Shown: positions 23,791-31,894, counted from the first letter of the stretch. The stretch is 41,313 nucleotides of DNA from Streptomyces sp. SPB074 (GCF_000154905.1 NZ_GG770539.1:4256853-4298165), one strand, 5' to 3'. Program-made: numbers and translations. The notes: generated by a model from the sequence alone, not told the origin.

Positions 23791-25446
23791 ATGAGCGCCG
23801 TCCATTCCGCTTCCCGTGAGACGCCGCAGCCCGGGCGCCGACGGCGGGCCGGCGGGGGCGCGGCGGAGTGGCGCAGGGCCGTGGCGCACAGCCACGGGCT
23901 GCTGCCGCAGCCGCCCGACGACCGGGAGAAGTACTCCTACGCGCAGCGCAACCGCTGGGTCCTGACGCTCGGTTCGTTCATCAGCTTCGCGTGCCTGGGC
24001 CTCAGTCAGCTCATGTTCACGGCGTCGAGCCCCTGGTTCTGGGTCATGATGCCGCTGCTCGCCTTCGTCGTCGTGGACTACCTGCTCTCCTTCGTCCTCG
24101 ACAGTTTCAGCAAGGACTTCGACCTCAAGAAGCACCGTGCGATGGCGCGTGCCTGGCGGCCCGCCACGTACCCGACGGTGGACGTGTTCCTGCCGGTGTG
24201 CGGGGAGCCGATCGAGGTCCTGCACAACACGTGGACGCACGTGCGCGCGCTCGCCAATGCCTACGCGGGCCGCGTCGAGGCGCATGTGCTGGACGACGCC
24301 GACGACCCGGACGTGGCGCGCATGGCCGCCGACTTCGGCTTCCGCTACCTCGTGCGCCCGAACCGCGGCTGGTTCAAGAAGGCCGGGAACCTGCGGTACG
24401 CCTTCGAGCGCACGAGCGGCGAGCACATCCTCATCCTGGACGCCGACTTCGCCCCGCGCGCCGACCTCCTGGACGAACTCCTGCCGCACATGGACGAGGA
24501 GAAGGTCGCGATCGTCCAGTCCCCGCAGTTCTTCCGCATCGTGGACCGGCAGAACTGGATCGAGCGCGGGGCGGGCGCGGTCCAGGAGCAGTTCTACCGC
24601 TCGGTGCAGACCTCCCGCGAGGACAAGGACGGCTCGATCTGCGTCGGTTCCTGCGCGGTCTACCGGCGCGAGGCGCTGGAGGAGATCGGCGGGATCTCGC
24701 TGATCGAGCACTCCGAGGACATGTACACCGGCTTCGACCTGCGCGCGCTGGGCTGGAAGCTGCGGTACGTGCCGGTCGCGCTCTCCGCCGGGGTCTGCCC
24801 CGACACAGCGGGCGCCTTCCACAACCAGCAGTACCGCTGGTGCATGGGCTCGCTCTCGCTCCTGACCTCGAAGTCCTTCTGGCAGATGGACCTCCGGTTG
24901 CTGACCCGGCTGTGCTACGTCTCCGGGTTCCTCTACTACCTCCAGACCGCGCTGCTCACCTTCATCGCCCCGCTCATCCCGCTCTCGCTGCTCCTGCTCC
25001 GCCCCGACCTGCTGCGCGCGCAGGCCGGCCTGCTGATCCTGCCGAGCGTCTTCTACGTGACGCTCGTGCTGCCGCTGTGGCACCGGGCCCCCTACCGGCT
25101 CGAAGCCTGGGCGGTGCGGATCATGTACGGCTGGTCGCACGTCTTCGCGGTGTGGGACGTGCTGCGCGGGCGGCCCATGGGCTGGAAGCCGACCGGCTCG
25201 GACGGGGCGAAGAAGAACGGCATGGGCCGCTACTGGGCCGGGATGATCGGCTGGACCGGCGGCACCGCCGTGCTGTGGGTCGCGGTCTCCGGCTGGCGGC
25301 TGCTCACGGGCTACCCGCCGGACTACGCCCTCATGCTCTCGGGCGGTCTCTTCTACGCGGCCGTCGTCGCCCGCGTCCTCGTACAACCGCGTGCCGCCCG
25401 GGCGCAGGCCCCGCTGCCGCCCACCCCTCAGGAAGCCCTCGTATGA
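23791..25446 (+). CDS. Cellulose-synthase-like processive glycosyltransferase (GT2)
   Basis: 551 aa. Two N-terminal membrane helices (about 56-76 and 81-103) precede a cytosolic GT-A domain, and about five helices follow (about 372-545). All hallmarks of a processive beta-glycan synthase are present: LDD (167-169), DAD (217-219), the catalytic ED (309-310, HSEDMYTG) and QQYRW (346-350). There is no PilZ domain, so no cyclic-di-GMP control is implied. The ATG at 23791 has a weak SD (GGGGG). Expected to polymerise and export a beta-linked polysaccharide from a nucleotide sugar. It heads a five-gene operon with a GH26-like hydrolase directly overlapping it. The sugar (glucose, mannose or other) cannot be told from sequence. 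It resembles CslA-type enzymes, but no glxA-like oxidase is next to it. Confidence 0.88.
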   Translation: MSAVHSASRETPQPGRRRRAGGGAAEWRRAVAHSHGLLPQPPDDREKYSYAQRNRWVLTLGSFISFACLGLSQLMFTASSPWFWVMMPLLAFVVVDYLLSFVLDSFSKDFDLKKHRAMARAWRPATYPTVDVFLPVCGEPIEVLHNTWTHVRALANAYAGRVEAHVLDDADDPDVARMAADFGFRYLVRPNRGWFKKAGNLRYAFERTSGEHILILDADFAPRADLLDELLPHMDEEKVAIVQSPQFFRIVDRQNWIERGAGAVQEQFYRSVQTSREDKDGSICVGSCAVYRREALEEIGGISLIEHSEDMYTGFDLRALGWKLRYVPVALSAGVCPDTAGAFHNQQYRWCMGSLSLLTSKSFWQMDLRLLTRLCYVSGFLYYLQTALLTFIAPLIPLSLLLLRPDLLRAQAGLLILPSVFYVTLVLPLWHRAPYRLEAWAVRIMYGWSHVFAVWDVLRGRPMGWKPTGSDGAKKNGMGRYWAGMIGWTGGTAVLWVAVSGWRLLTGYPPDYALMLSGGLFYAAVVARVLVQPRAARAQAPLPPTPQEALV

Positions 25447-25483
25447 CCTCCTCCCCCCCAGGGAGCCCTCGTATGACCTCCCC
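25424..25483 (+). repeat. 30-bp tandem duplication carrying two RBS-ATG units
   Basis: AGCCCTCGTATGACCTCC occurs at 25434-25451 and 25464-25481, exactly 30 bp apart; the preceding AGGA/AGGG also matches. The duplication gives two in-frame start sites (ATG 25443 and 25473) for the hydrolase. The first overlaps the stop of the GT2 gene (ATGA). Confidence 0.85.
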
Positions 25484-26552
25484 CCACGCCACGGCCTTCC
25501 CGCGCCGGGCCGCGCTCGGCGCTCTCGCGGGCGCCGCCGCGCTCGGCGCCGCCGGCTGCTCCGTCTTCAGCGACGAGGGCAGGTCGCAGTACGAGCGCGC
25601 GCGGGGCCACTCGGACGCGACCGCGTCGGCGGACGCCGAGGGCGGCCCCTCGCCGAAGCCGAGCGAACTCCCGTACGATGTGCGGCCGCTGCTCGCCCCG
25701 GCGAAGAAGTACTTCGGTGTCGCGCTCGACGGGGCGCCCGCCTCGGTCGCGCCGCTCGCGCGGTTCGCGAAGCAGGCGGGCAAGAAGCCCGACCTCGTCG
25801 AGTTCTACTCGGCGTGGGGCGACGCCTACGAGACGCGGCTCGCCGTCAACGCCTGGGACTACGGGGCGCTCCCGTTCATCGCCTGGGAGCCCTTCAAGAA
25901 GACGCTGGCGCAGATCGGCGCGGGCAAGGACGACAAGTACGTCCGCGGTTTCGCGCGGGACGTGCGCGACCTCAACCAGCCCGTCGCGATCAGTTTCGCG
26001 CACGAGATGAACGGCCACTGGTACCCCTGGGGCAGCAAGAAGGCGAGCCCCGCCGAGTTCGTGCGCGCCTGGCGGCACCTCCACGACGTCTTCGCCGACG
26101 AGGGCGCGACGCAGGTGATCTGGGTGTGGAGCCCGAACGTGATCAACCCGGTGCCGGACGTGCGGCTGCGCCCGTACTGGCCGGGGGACGCGTACGTCGA
26201 CTGGGTCGGCGTCATCGGCTACTACGGGGCCGACGGGCCCTCGACCTTCGGGACGCTGTACGGGCCGACGATGGACGAGGTCCGCGCCTTCACGCGAAAG
26301 CCCTTCCTCATCGCCGAGACGGCCTCCGAGGACACCCCGCGCAAACCGGCCGACATCCACGACCTGTTCACGGGCGCCGCGAAGCGGGACGACGTGCTCG
26401 GGCACGTCTGGTTCGACTTCGACAAGGAGGCGGACTGGCGCATCGCGAGCGATCCGGCGGCCGAGGCCGCCTACCGCCGCGAGGCGGCCTCGCCCTCGTA
26501 CGGCTTCGACGTGCGCGCGGCGGGCGGCGGGAACGGGGGAGCGGGCCGCTGA
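25473..26552 (+). CDS. GH26-like glycoside hydrolase, Tat/lipoprotein-anchored
   Basis: 359 aa from the ATG at 25473; the in-frame ATG at 25443 is a duplicated copy of the same start and would add ten residues (MTSSPPGSPR). The signal has a twin arginine (FPRRAALGAL, R11-R12), a hydrophobic Ala/Gly/Leu core and a lipobox-like GAAGC with C29, so it is probably an exported lipoprotein. The catalytic domain resembles family 26 (beta-mannanases and beta-1,3-1,4-glucanases): acid/base E178 in AHEMNGHWYPWG and nucleophile E282 in LIAETASE, with VDWVGVIGYYG between. It likely cuts the polymer made by the GT2 enzyme, as hydrolases do in cellulose and EPS operons. The stop overlaps the next gene's ATG (TGATG). 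Confidence 0.82.
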   Translation: MTSPHATAFPRRAALGALAGAAALGAAGCSVFSDEGRSQYERARGHSDATASADAEGGPSPKPSELPYDVRPLLAPAKKYFGVALDGAPASVAPLARFAKQAGKKPDLVEFYSAWGDAYETRLAVNAWDYGALPFIAWEPFKKTLAQIGAGKDDKYVRGFARDVRDLNQPVAISFAHEMNGHWYPWGSKKASPAEFVRAWRHLHDVFADEGATQVIWVWSPNVINPVPDVRLRPYWPGDAYVDWVGVIGYYGADGPSTFGTLYGPTMDEVRAFTRKPFLIAETASEDTPRKPADIHDLFTGAAKRDDVLGHVWFDFDKEADWRIASDPAAEAAYRREAASPSYGFDVRAAGGGNGGAGR

Positions 26553-28336
26553 TGGACTCCTGGAACACGGCGGGTCCGGGCACGTACGAGAACGACGCCG
26601 CGCCCACACCGCACCCGTACCCCCCGGACGACGCCGCGCCCTCACCGCACCCGTACCCCCCGGACGGCTCCGCGCCCTCACCGCACCCGTACCCCCCGGC
26701 CCCGGCCGACCCCGCGCTCGATCCGCCCACCCAGAACTTCGCCCCCGTCGCCGCGCCCCGGGCGGACGCCTTCGACGTCAATCCGCAGCGCGCGCCCGTC
26801 CCCGGGTACCGGGTGCCCGAGGTGCCCGAGTCGGCCTGGTCCGTGGACACCCGCAGGTCGACGCTCATCAGCAGGGGCGCGCTCCTGTGCGTCCTGCTCG
26901 TGCAGGCGATCCTCACGCTGCGGCTCGGCGGCTCCGTCTTCCAGGACGAGGCGCTGTACATCGCCTCGGGCCACTACGAGCTGGCCAACCTGCTCCACGG
27001 CACGCCGCTGCCCGTCGACTTCGCCGCCTACTTCTCCGGCCACCCGAAGCTCTACCCGGTGCTCGCCGCGCTCGTGGACGACCGCTTCGGGCTCGCCGGG
27101 GTGCGCCTGCTGAGCCTCGTCTTCCTCCTCGCCACGACGGCGCTGCTGTACGCGAGCACGCGGCGCCTCTTCAACGCCCGCTCCGCGCTCGGCGCCGCCG
27201 CGCTCTTCGCCGTCGTGCAGCCGACCCTCACGCTCGGACGGCTCGCGACCTACGACGGGGCGGCGCTCTTCCTCCTCGCGCTCGGGCTGTGGCTCGTCGT
27301 GCGCACCGGGCGGATGCGGGTGCCCGCCGTGCTGCTCGCGGCCCCGCCGATCGCGCTCGCGTGCGGCGTCAAGTACGCGGCGGCACTGTACGTACCGACC
27401 CTGGTCCTCCTCGCGGTGCTCACCGCCTACCGGCAGCGCAGCGCGCGCACCCTGCTGCGCGGCGTCGTGCTCGGCCTCGGCGTCCTCGCGCTGCTCGGCC
27501 TCGGCTACGCGCTCTCGGGCCCGCTCGGCGGCATCACCTCCACCACGACCGACCGCGCCCACGGCGGCGACCCGGCGGGCCGGCTGCTCGGCCACAGCGC
27601 CCAGTGGGGCGGACTGCTCGTGCTCACGGCGGCCGGCGGCAGCCTCGCCTACGTGCTGCGCGCGCGCATGGTCGAGATGCCCTGGGTGCGGGGCAGCACC
27701 CCGGGGCGCTGGCGGCGCGCGCTGCTCGGCGTGCTCCTGACCGGCACCGCGCTCCTCGCCCCCGCGTACCAGATCCACCTCCAGACGGAGGTCTCGCTCT
27801 TCAAGCACGTCGGCTTCGGGCTGCTCTTCGCCGCGCCGATGGCCGGGCTCGGCATGTCCCGGCTCGTCGGCCCGCACTTCCGCAACCCGCAACTCGGCAT
27901 CATGCTCTTCGTGCTGACGCTCGTGCTCGGCATGGTGCAGGCGCAGAACGCGTTCAGCTGGCCGGACGCGCGCGGCCCCGCGAGGTACCTGCGCACGGTC
28001 GTGGACCGCGAGGGGCTCTACCTCGCCGAGGAGTCCGAGGTGCCCGCGTATCTGCTGCGCGAGCGCACCGGATGGAACCAATGGGTCAACACGACCTTCT
28101 TCCCCTACACGGCGAAGGACGGCAAGCACTACGAGGGCTCCGACCCGGCCGGGTTCGCGGCGGCCGTGCGCGAGGCGCGGTTCGACGTGATCATGCTGCG
28201 CGGCGGGGTCACGCCCGAGGTCGACGCGGCGGTCGAGAAGGCGCTGCGCGGCAATCCGCGCTACCGGCTGACCGGGCGCTTCCCCACCACGACGAGCAGC
28301 GGAGACTCGGTCTACCGGATATGGGTCAAACAGTGA
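26552..28336 (+). CDS. GT-C membrane glycosyltransferase with Pro-rich repeat N-terminus
   Basis: 594 aa. After a cytosolic N-terminus of about 105 residues come some ten to twelve hydrophobic helices. The first extracytoplasmic loop has the DE pair (VFQDEALY, D132-E133) typical of GT-C enzymes of the ArnT/PMT (GT39/GT83) type that use polyprenyl-phosphate sugars. A soluble C-terminal domain of about 120 residues (from ARYLRTVVDREGLY) lies outside. The N-terminus has three 12-residue repeats of the form (D/S)AAPSPHPYPPD. It is fourth-base coupled to the hydrolase gene before it and overlaps the next gene. Donor and acceptor are unknown. Confidence 0.8.
   Translation: MDSWNTAGPGTYENDAAPTPHPYPPDDAAPSPHPYPPDGSAPSPHPYPPAPADPALDPPTQNFAPVAAPRADAFDVNPQRAPVPGYRVPEVPESAWSVDTRRSTLISRGALLCVLLVQAILTLRLGGSVFQDEALYIASGHYELANLLHGTPLPVDFAAYFSGHPKLYPVLAALVDDRFGLAGVRLLSLVFLLATTALLYASTRRLFNARSALGAAALFAVVQPTLTLGRLATYDGAALFLLALGLWLVVRTGRMRVPAVLLAAPPIALACGVKYAAALYVPTLVLLAVLTAYRQRSARTLLRGVVLGLGVLALLGLGYALSGPLGGITSTTTDRAHGGDPAGRLLGHSAQWGGLLVLTAAGGSLAYVLRARMVEMPWVRGSTPGRWRRALLGVLLTGTALLAPAYQIHLQTEVSLFKHVGFGLLFAAPMAGLGMSRLVGPHFRNPQLGIMLFVLTLVLGMVQAQNAFSWPDARGPARYLRTVVDREGLYLAEESEVPAYLLRERTGWNQWVNTTFFPYTAKDGKHYEGSDPAGFAAAVREARFDVIMLRGGVTPEVDAAVEKALRGNPRYRLTGRFPTTTSSGDSVYRIWVKQ
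26594..26701 (+). repeat. 36-bp coding tandem repeat, three copies
   Basis: Three units of 36 bp encode DAAPTPHPYPPD, DAAPSPHPYPPD and GSAPSPHPYPPA (residues 15-50 of the GT-C protein). The DNA is nearly identical between copies, so this tract could change copy number. Confidence 0.85.
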
Positions 28337-30024
28337 ACCGGCCACCGGAGCGGGAGGCTTTTTTCGACGGCGAGTCCGAGTCGACCCGCACCATGAGCCT
28401 CTTCCTGCCCAGTCAGCTCCGCCGGGCCGCCGACGCGGCCGCCACGCGCGTCCCGCAGGCCGTACGGCCCGCCGTGCCGCGCGAGGACGGGCCCGCCGAG
28501 CCGCCCGCGCCGCGCCGCGACCGGGGCGGATGGCGCACCGCCGCGCCCGTCCTCGCGCTGCCCACGCTGCTCGCGCTCGTCATGCTCCTGCCGGGGCTCG
28601 GCGACCGCCAGCTCTGGCGGGACGAGCACGCGACGTGGTGGGCGGCCTCGCTCTCGCTGCACGACCTGAGCGTCCTGACCAAGTCGATCGACATCGTCTT
28701 CATCCCGTACTACCTCGGGATGCACCTCTGGATCGCGGTCTTGGGTGACTCCGAGACGGCCCTGCGCGTCCCCGGCGCGCTCGCGATGGCGGCGGCGGCC
28801 GGGCTGCTCGGGCTGCTCGGGCGGCACCTGTTCACCGCGCGCGTCGGGCTCCTCGCCGGGCTCGCCCTCGCCCTCGTCCCGGGGATCACGCGGTACGGGC
28901 AGGAGGTGCGCCCCTACTCCTTCGCCGTCGCGGCCGTGCTGCTGTCCACGCTCCTGCTGCTGCGGCTCCTGGAACGCCACGGCTTCAAGGGCTGGTGCGC
29001 GTACGCGCTCACCGTGCCGCTCGTCGGCTGGAGCCACCTCGCCTCGCTGTGCGTCCTCGCGACCCACCTCGCGCTCGTCCTGCGCGCCCGCCGCGCCGGG
29101 GACCGCGTCGCGAGCTGGGCGTGGACGGCCGCCGCGCTCATCGGGCTGTGCCTCGTGCTGCCGATGGCGCTCGCGGGCAGCGGCCAGAGCGGGCAGATCG
29201 CCTGGAACAACCCCACCTTCCACGACCTCCGGACCTACCCGGAACAGCTCTTCGGGAGCTGGGCGGTCGCCGTCCCGGTCCTCGTCCTCGCGGTCGCCGG
29301 CGCGTGCCTCGTCCGCGCGTACGTGCTGCCCTTCGCGCTGTGGGCGGTACTGCCACCGCTGCTCACCTTCGCGACGGCCGCGCAGCTCCACCTCTTCCTG
29401 CCGCGCTACCTGCTCTTCACCGTGCCCGCCTGGGTCCTGCTCGCCGCCGCCGCGCTCGGCCGCGCGGGCGGGCGGCTGAACGGCGAGGGGCCGCGCGCGC
29501 TGCGCGCCGGGGGGCTCGTCCTCGGGCTCCTCGCCGTCGCCGGGCTCGCCCTCGCCGCGCAGCCGGGCCTGCGGACCGCGCGCGCCGACATCGTGGGCGA
29601 GCCCGACTTCCGGGGGAGTGCCGCGTACCTCCTCGCCCATCAGGAGAAGGGCGACGCGCTCGCGTACGGCGGGACGTTCTCCGAGCGGCGGGCGCTCGAC
29701 TACGAGCTGCGCGACGCCCCCGAGCGCCCGAAGGACGTCCTCCTCTACGAGACGCCGCAGGAACTCGGCTCCTACGGGGCGCGGGAGTGCCCGCACCCCG
29801 CGCGCTGCCTCGCCACGACCAAGCGGCTGTGGCTCGTGACGACCTCGTTCGGCGAGGACCCCTACGGGGACATGCCGCGCGCGAACGCGAAGGCGATCCG
29901 CGCCGGGTTCCGCCTCGCGGACACCAAGCGGCTGCGCCAGGTCCGGGTCCTGCTGTTCACCCGCGCCGCGGCCGAGCGCCCGCGCGACGACGGCGCCGCG
30001 GGCCGCGCGGTCCACACCTCCTGA
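28333..30024 (+). CDS. GT-C membrane glycosyltransferase (GT39/ArnT-like)
   Basis: 563 aa from the GTG at 28333, which overlaps the stop of the preceding gene (GTGA). An ATG at 28321 and one at 28393 (MSLFLPSQ) are alternatives; none has a good SD. About 65 cytosolic Pro/Arg-rich residues precede a first helix (APVLALPTLLALVMLLPG). The DE pair (WRDEHATWW, D97-E98) then marks a GT-C catalytic loop. Eight to ten further helices follow, including RYGQEVRPYSFAVAAVLLST, and a C-terminal extracytoplasmic domain of about 150 residues with two cysteines (RECPHPARCL). It probably transfers a sugar from polyprenyl phosphate on the outer face of the membrane. It is a distant homologue of the gene before it. 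Confidence 0.8.
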   Translation: MNRPPEREAFFDGESESTRTMSLFLPSQLRRAADAAATRVPQAVRPAVPREDGPAEPPAPRRDRGGWRTAAPVLALPTLLALVMLLPGLGDRQLWRDEHATWWAASLSLHDLSVLTKSIDIVFIPYYLGMHLWIAVLGDSETALRVPGALAMAAAAGLLGLLGRHLFTARVGLLAGLALALVPGITRYGQEVRPYSFAVAAVLLSTLLLLRLLERHGFKGWCAYALTVPLVGWSHLASLCVLATHLALVLRARRAGDRVASWAWTAAALIGLCLVLPMALAGSGQSGQIAWNNPTFHDLRTYPEQLFGSWAVAVPVLVLAVAGACLVRAYVLPFALWAVLPPLLTFATAAQLHLFLPRYLLFTVPAWVLLAAAALGRAGGRLNGEGPRALRAGGLVLGLLAVAGLALAAQPGLRTARADIVGEPDFRGSAAYLLAHQEKGDALAYGGTFSERRALDYELRDAPERPKDVLLYETPQELGSYGARECPHPARCLATTKRLWLVTTSFGEDPYGDMPRANAKAIRAGFRLADTKRLRQVRVLLFTRAAAERPRDDGAAGRAVHTS

Positions 30025-30040
30025 CCACCCTCCCCGCACC

Positions 30041-30083
30041 CCTTCCCTTCCCTTCCCCTCACTTCCCCTTCCCGTCCCTTTCC
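30041..30083 (+). repeat. CCTTC-rich polypyrimidine tract
   Basis: An imperfect run of CCCTT/CCTTCC units occupies most of the 75-bp gap between the second GT-C gene and the DPM1-like gene. It is strand-asymmetric (almost no purines) and could slip in replication. The following GCCGAGGAGCAAGCCC supplies the ribosome binding site. Confidence 0.7.
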
Positions 30084-30099
30084 GCCGAGGAGCAAGCCC

Positions 30100-30891
30100 G
30101 TGAGCCAGTCGTCAGCAGCACCGGACACCCCGGAGAACACCCCGCCGGGCGACGCCGCGCGCGTCACCGTCGTCATGCCCACGTACAACGAGGCGGCGAA
30201 CCTGCCGCGCATGGCGGAGGCCGTCCTCGCGCTGCCGCTCCCGGCGCTCCAGCTCAAGATCGTGGACGACTCCAGCCCGGACGGCACGGGGGAGCTGGCG
30301 GACGAGCTGGCGGAGAAGTACCGCGTCCCCGGGGAGCGCCCGCGGATGACCGTGCTGCACCGCACCGAGAAGGACGGCCTCGGGCGCGCGTACGTCGCGG
30401 GGATGAGCGAGGCACTGGAGGAGGACGCCGAGTTCGTCGTGCAGATGGACGCCGACGGGAGCCACCCCGTCGAGGCCGTCGTCCGGATGCTCGCCGCCGC
30501 GCGCGCCGAGGACGCCGGGCTCGTCGTGGGCAGCCGGTACGTCGAGGGTGGGCAGCTCGACGAGGAGTGGGGCCGCCACCGCGTGCTCCTCTCGCGCTTC
30601 GCCAACGCCTACGCGCGCGCCGTGCTCGGCAGCGACATCCGCGACATCACGGCGGGCTTCAACCTGTGGTCCGCCGCGACGCTGCGGGACATCGACCTCA
30701 CGACGCTCGACAGCGCGGGCTACAGCTTCCAGGTCGAGCTCAAGTACCGGGCGACGCGCGCCGGGCACCGCGCCGTCGAGGTCCCCATCCGCTTCGAGGA
30801 ACGGACGGAGGGCGCCTCGAAGATGACGCTGCGCACGCAGTGGGAGAGCGCGCTCGTGCCACTGCGGCTCCGGATGCGCGGGGACCGCTGA
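30100..30891 (+). CDS. Polyprenol-phosphate sugar synthase (DPM1-like GT2)
   Basis: 263 aa from the GTG at 30100, with GAGGAG 6-11 nt upstream. Motifs of dolichol/polyprenol-phosphate mannose synthases: VVMPTYNEAANLPRM, IVDDSSPDGT (D56-D57), KDGLGRAYVAG, the metal-binding QMDADGSHP (D117, D119), DITAGFNLWSAATL, and FQVELKYRATRAGHRAVEVP followed by IRFEERTEGASKM. There is no C-terminal membrane domain, so it is the soluble type, like mycobacterial Ppm1. It would transfer a sugar (mannose by family precedent) from GDP-sugar to polyprenyl phosphate at the inner leaflet, supplying the two GT-C enzymes upstream. Last gene of the operon; ends 40 bp from a convergent gene. Confidence 0.9.
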   Translation: MSQSSAAPDTPENTPPGDAARVTVVMPTYNEAANLPRMAEAVLALPLPALQLKIVDDSSPDGTGELADELAEKYRVPGERPRMTVLHRTEKDGLGRAYVAGMSEALEEDAEFVVQMDADGSHPVEAVVRMLAAARAEDAGLVVGSRYVEGGQLDEEWGRHRVLLSRFANAYARAVLGSDIRDITAGFNLWSAATLRDIDLTTLDSAGYSFQVELKYRATRAGHRAVEVPIRFEERTEGASKMTLRTQWESALVPLRLRMRGDR

Positions 30892-30931
30892 GGCGCGGGG
30901 CCCACGGCGGGGCCGGGGCGCTCGCGATGGG

Positions 30932-31792
30932 CTACGGGGCCGGGGACGTGGCCGCCTTCGAGGCGGCGGCGAGGCCCCGGGCGTAGATCTGCCGGAAGGC
31001 GTACGTGGACAGCTCGTCGCCCGCGCGGAAGACCTCCGTGTCGGCCTTCGTGACCGCCTTGCCGTCCCGGAAGCCGCCGACCGTGAGGTAGACGTACCGG
31101 GCGAAGGCGTTGGTGGTGCTGCGGCACACCGTCGTCCGGCAGAAGACGGGCACCCCGGCGCCCGGCAGCGAGGCGACGTTCCCGCGCGCCTGCTCCTTCG
31201 CCTTCGCCGCCGCCCCCGCCGAGTCGAAGACGGCGACCCCGACCGTGACGGCGACGCCGCCCTTCGTGTACGTGGCGCGCAGCACCTGGCGGCAGCCGTT
31301 CGCGGTGAGCACCCCGCCGAGCGCGCCCTGGGCGGCCGAGGCGCAGTCGCCCGTCGCGGCGAGCGGCCCCTTGGCGTACGTACCGCTGTCGAGCCGGGCC
31401 CCGCTCCCGGGGAAGAGCCCGGCGGCCGTGAGCGGGGCCGTGTCGCGCGCGGCGCTGTTGAGGTACTCGCTGGGGCTCGGGAGGGGGCGGGGCGCGACCG
31501 AGGAGAAGCGGGGGCTCGCGCTCGTGGCGGGCCCGGGGAGCGTCGCGGTGGGCGGGAGGCTCTTGCGGGCGTCGTCGCTCTTCGTGCCGTCGTCCTTGTT
31601 CACCGTGACGACGACGGTCGCCACGAGCGCGGCGACGAGCCCGGTGGCGACGACGCCGAAGGCCGTCCACAGCACCGTCCTGCGGCGCTTGGCGCGGGCG
31701 TTGTCCTCCGCGAGCGCGTCCCAGTCCGGGGTCCGCCGCCCCGTGCCGAAGCCGTCGTCGTCACCATGGGGTCCCCCGTGCCCAAAGCTCAT
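30932..31792 (-). CDS. Single-pass membrane protein of unknown function
   Basis: 286 aa from the ATG at 31792. Order: hydrophilic N-terminus MSFGHGGPHGDDDGFGTGRR, basic ARAKRRR, one membrane helix (about 41-65, TAFGVVATGLVAALVATVVV), a Ser/Pro-rich linker, then an extracytoplasmic domain with four cysteines (GDCAS, NGCRQ, VFCRTTVCRS) that could form two disulphides. I know similar proteins beside rplM in other streptomycetes but no function. A -10-like TAGTAT (plus positions 31800-31805) ends 7 nt before this ATG and no SD is present, so the message may be leaderless; an ATG nine bases upstream would then fall outside it. Confidence 0.8.
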   Translation of the reverse strand: MSFGHGGPHGDDDGFGTGRRTPDWDALAEDNARAKRRRTVLWTAFGVVATGLVAALVATVVVTVNKDDGTKSDDARKSLPPTATLPGPATSASPRFSSVAPRPLPSPSEYLNSAARDTAPLTAAGLFPGSGARLDSGTYAKGPLAATGDCASAAQGALGGVLTANGCRQVLRATYTKGGVAVTVGVAVFDSAGAAAKAKEQARGNVASLPGAGVPVFCRTTVCRSTTNAFARYVYLTVGGFRDGKAVTKADTEVFRAGDELSTYAFRQIYARGLAAASKAATSPAP

Positions 31793-31861
31793 GGCGCGCA
31801 TACTAGTCACACGGATGCGGGCGGTGACCGCCTGCGGGCGGGGCGGACATCTGCTCCCTCG

Positions 31862-31879
31862 CCCCGCGATATCGCGGGG
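31862..31879. promoter_or_regulatory. Perfect 18-bp palindrome, candidate operator
   Basis: CCCCGCGATATCGCGGGG is fully self-complementary with no loop, 15 bp upstream of the rplM -35 and about 57 bp from the divergent gene's -10. It could serve both promoters. No adjacent regulator gene. Confidence 0.5.
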
Positions 31880-31894
31880 GCGGGCCGCACGCTT

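Noticed and set aside
22138..25386. A 1082-codon open frame on the minus strand
   Set aside because: It lies antisense to rplQ, truA and the GT2 gene, all with clear family motifs. Such long frames are expected opposite GC-rich genes, and its composition (Arg, Val, His, Asp rich) fits no protein family.
23868..26552. Apparent fusion of an 890-residue protein ending in the hydrolase
   Set aside because: The first 550 residues are the +1 shadow of the GT2 gene. Only the part from 25443/25473 has a signal peptide and GH26 motifs.
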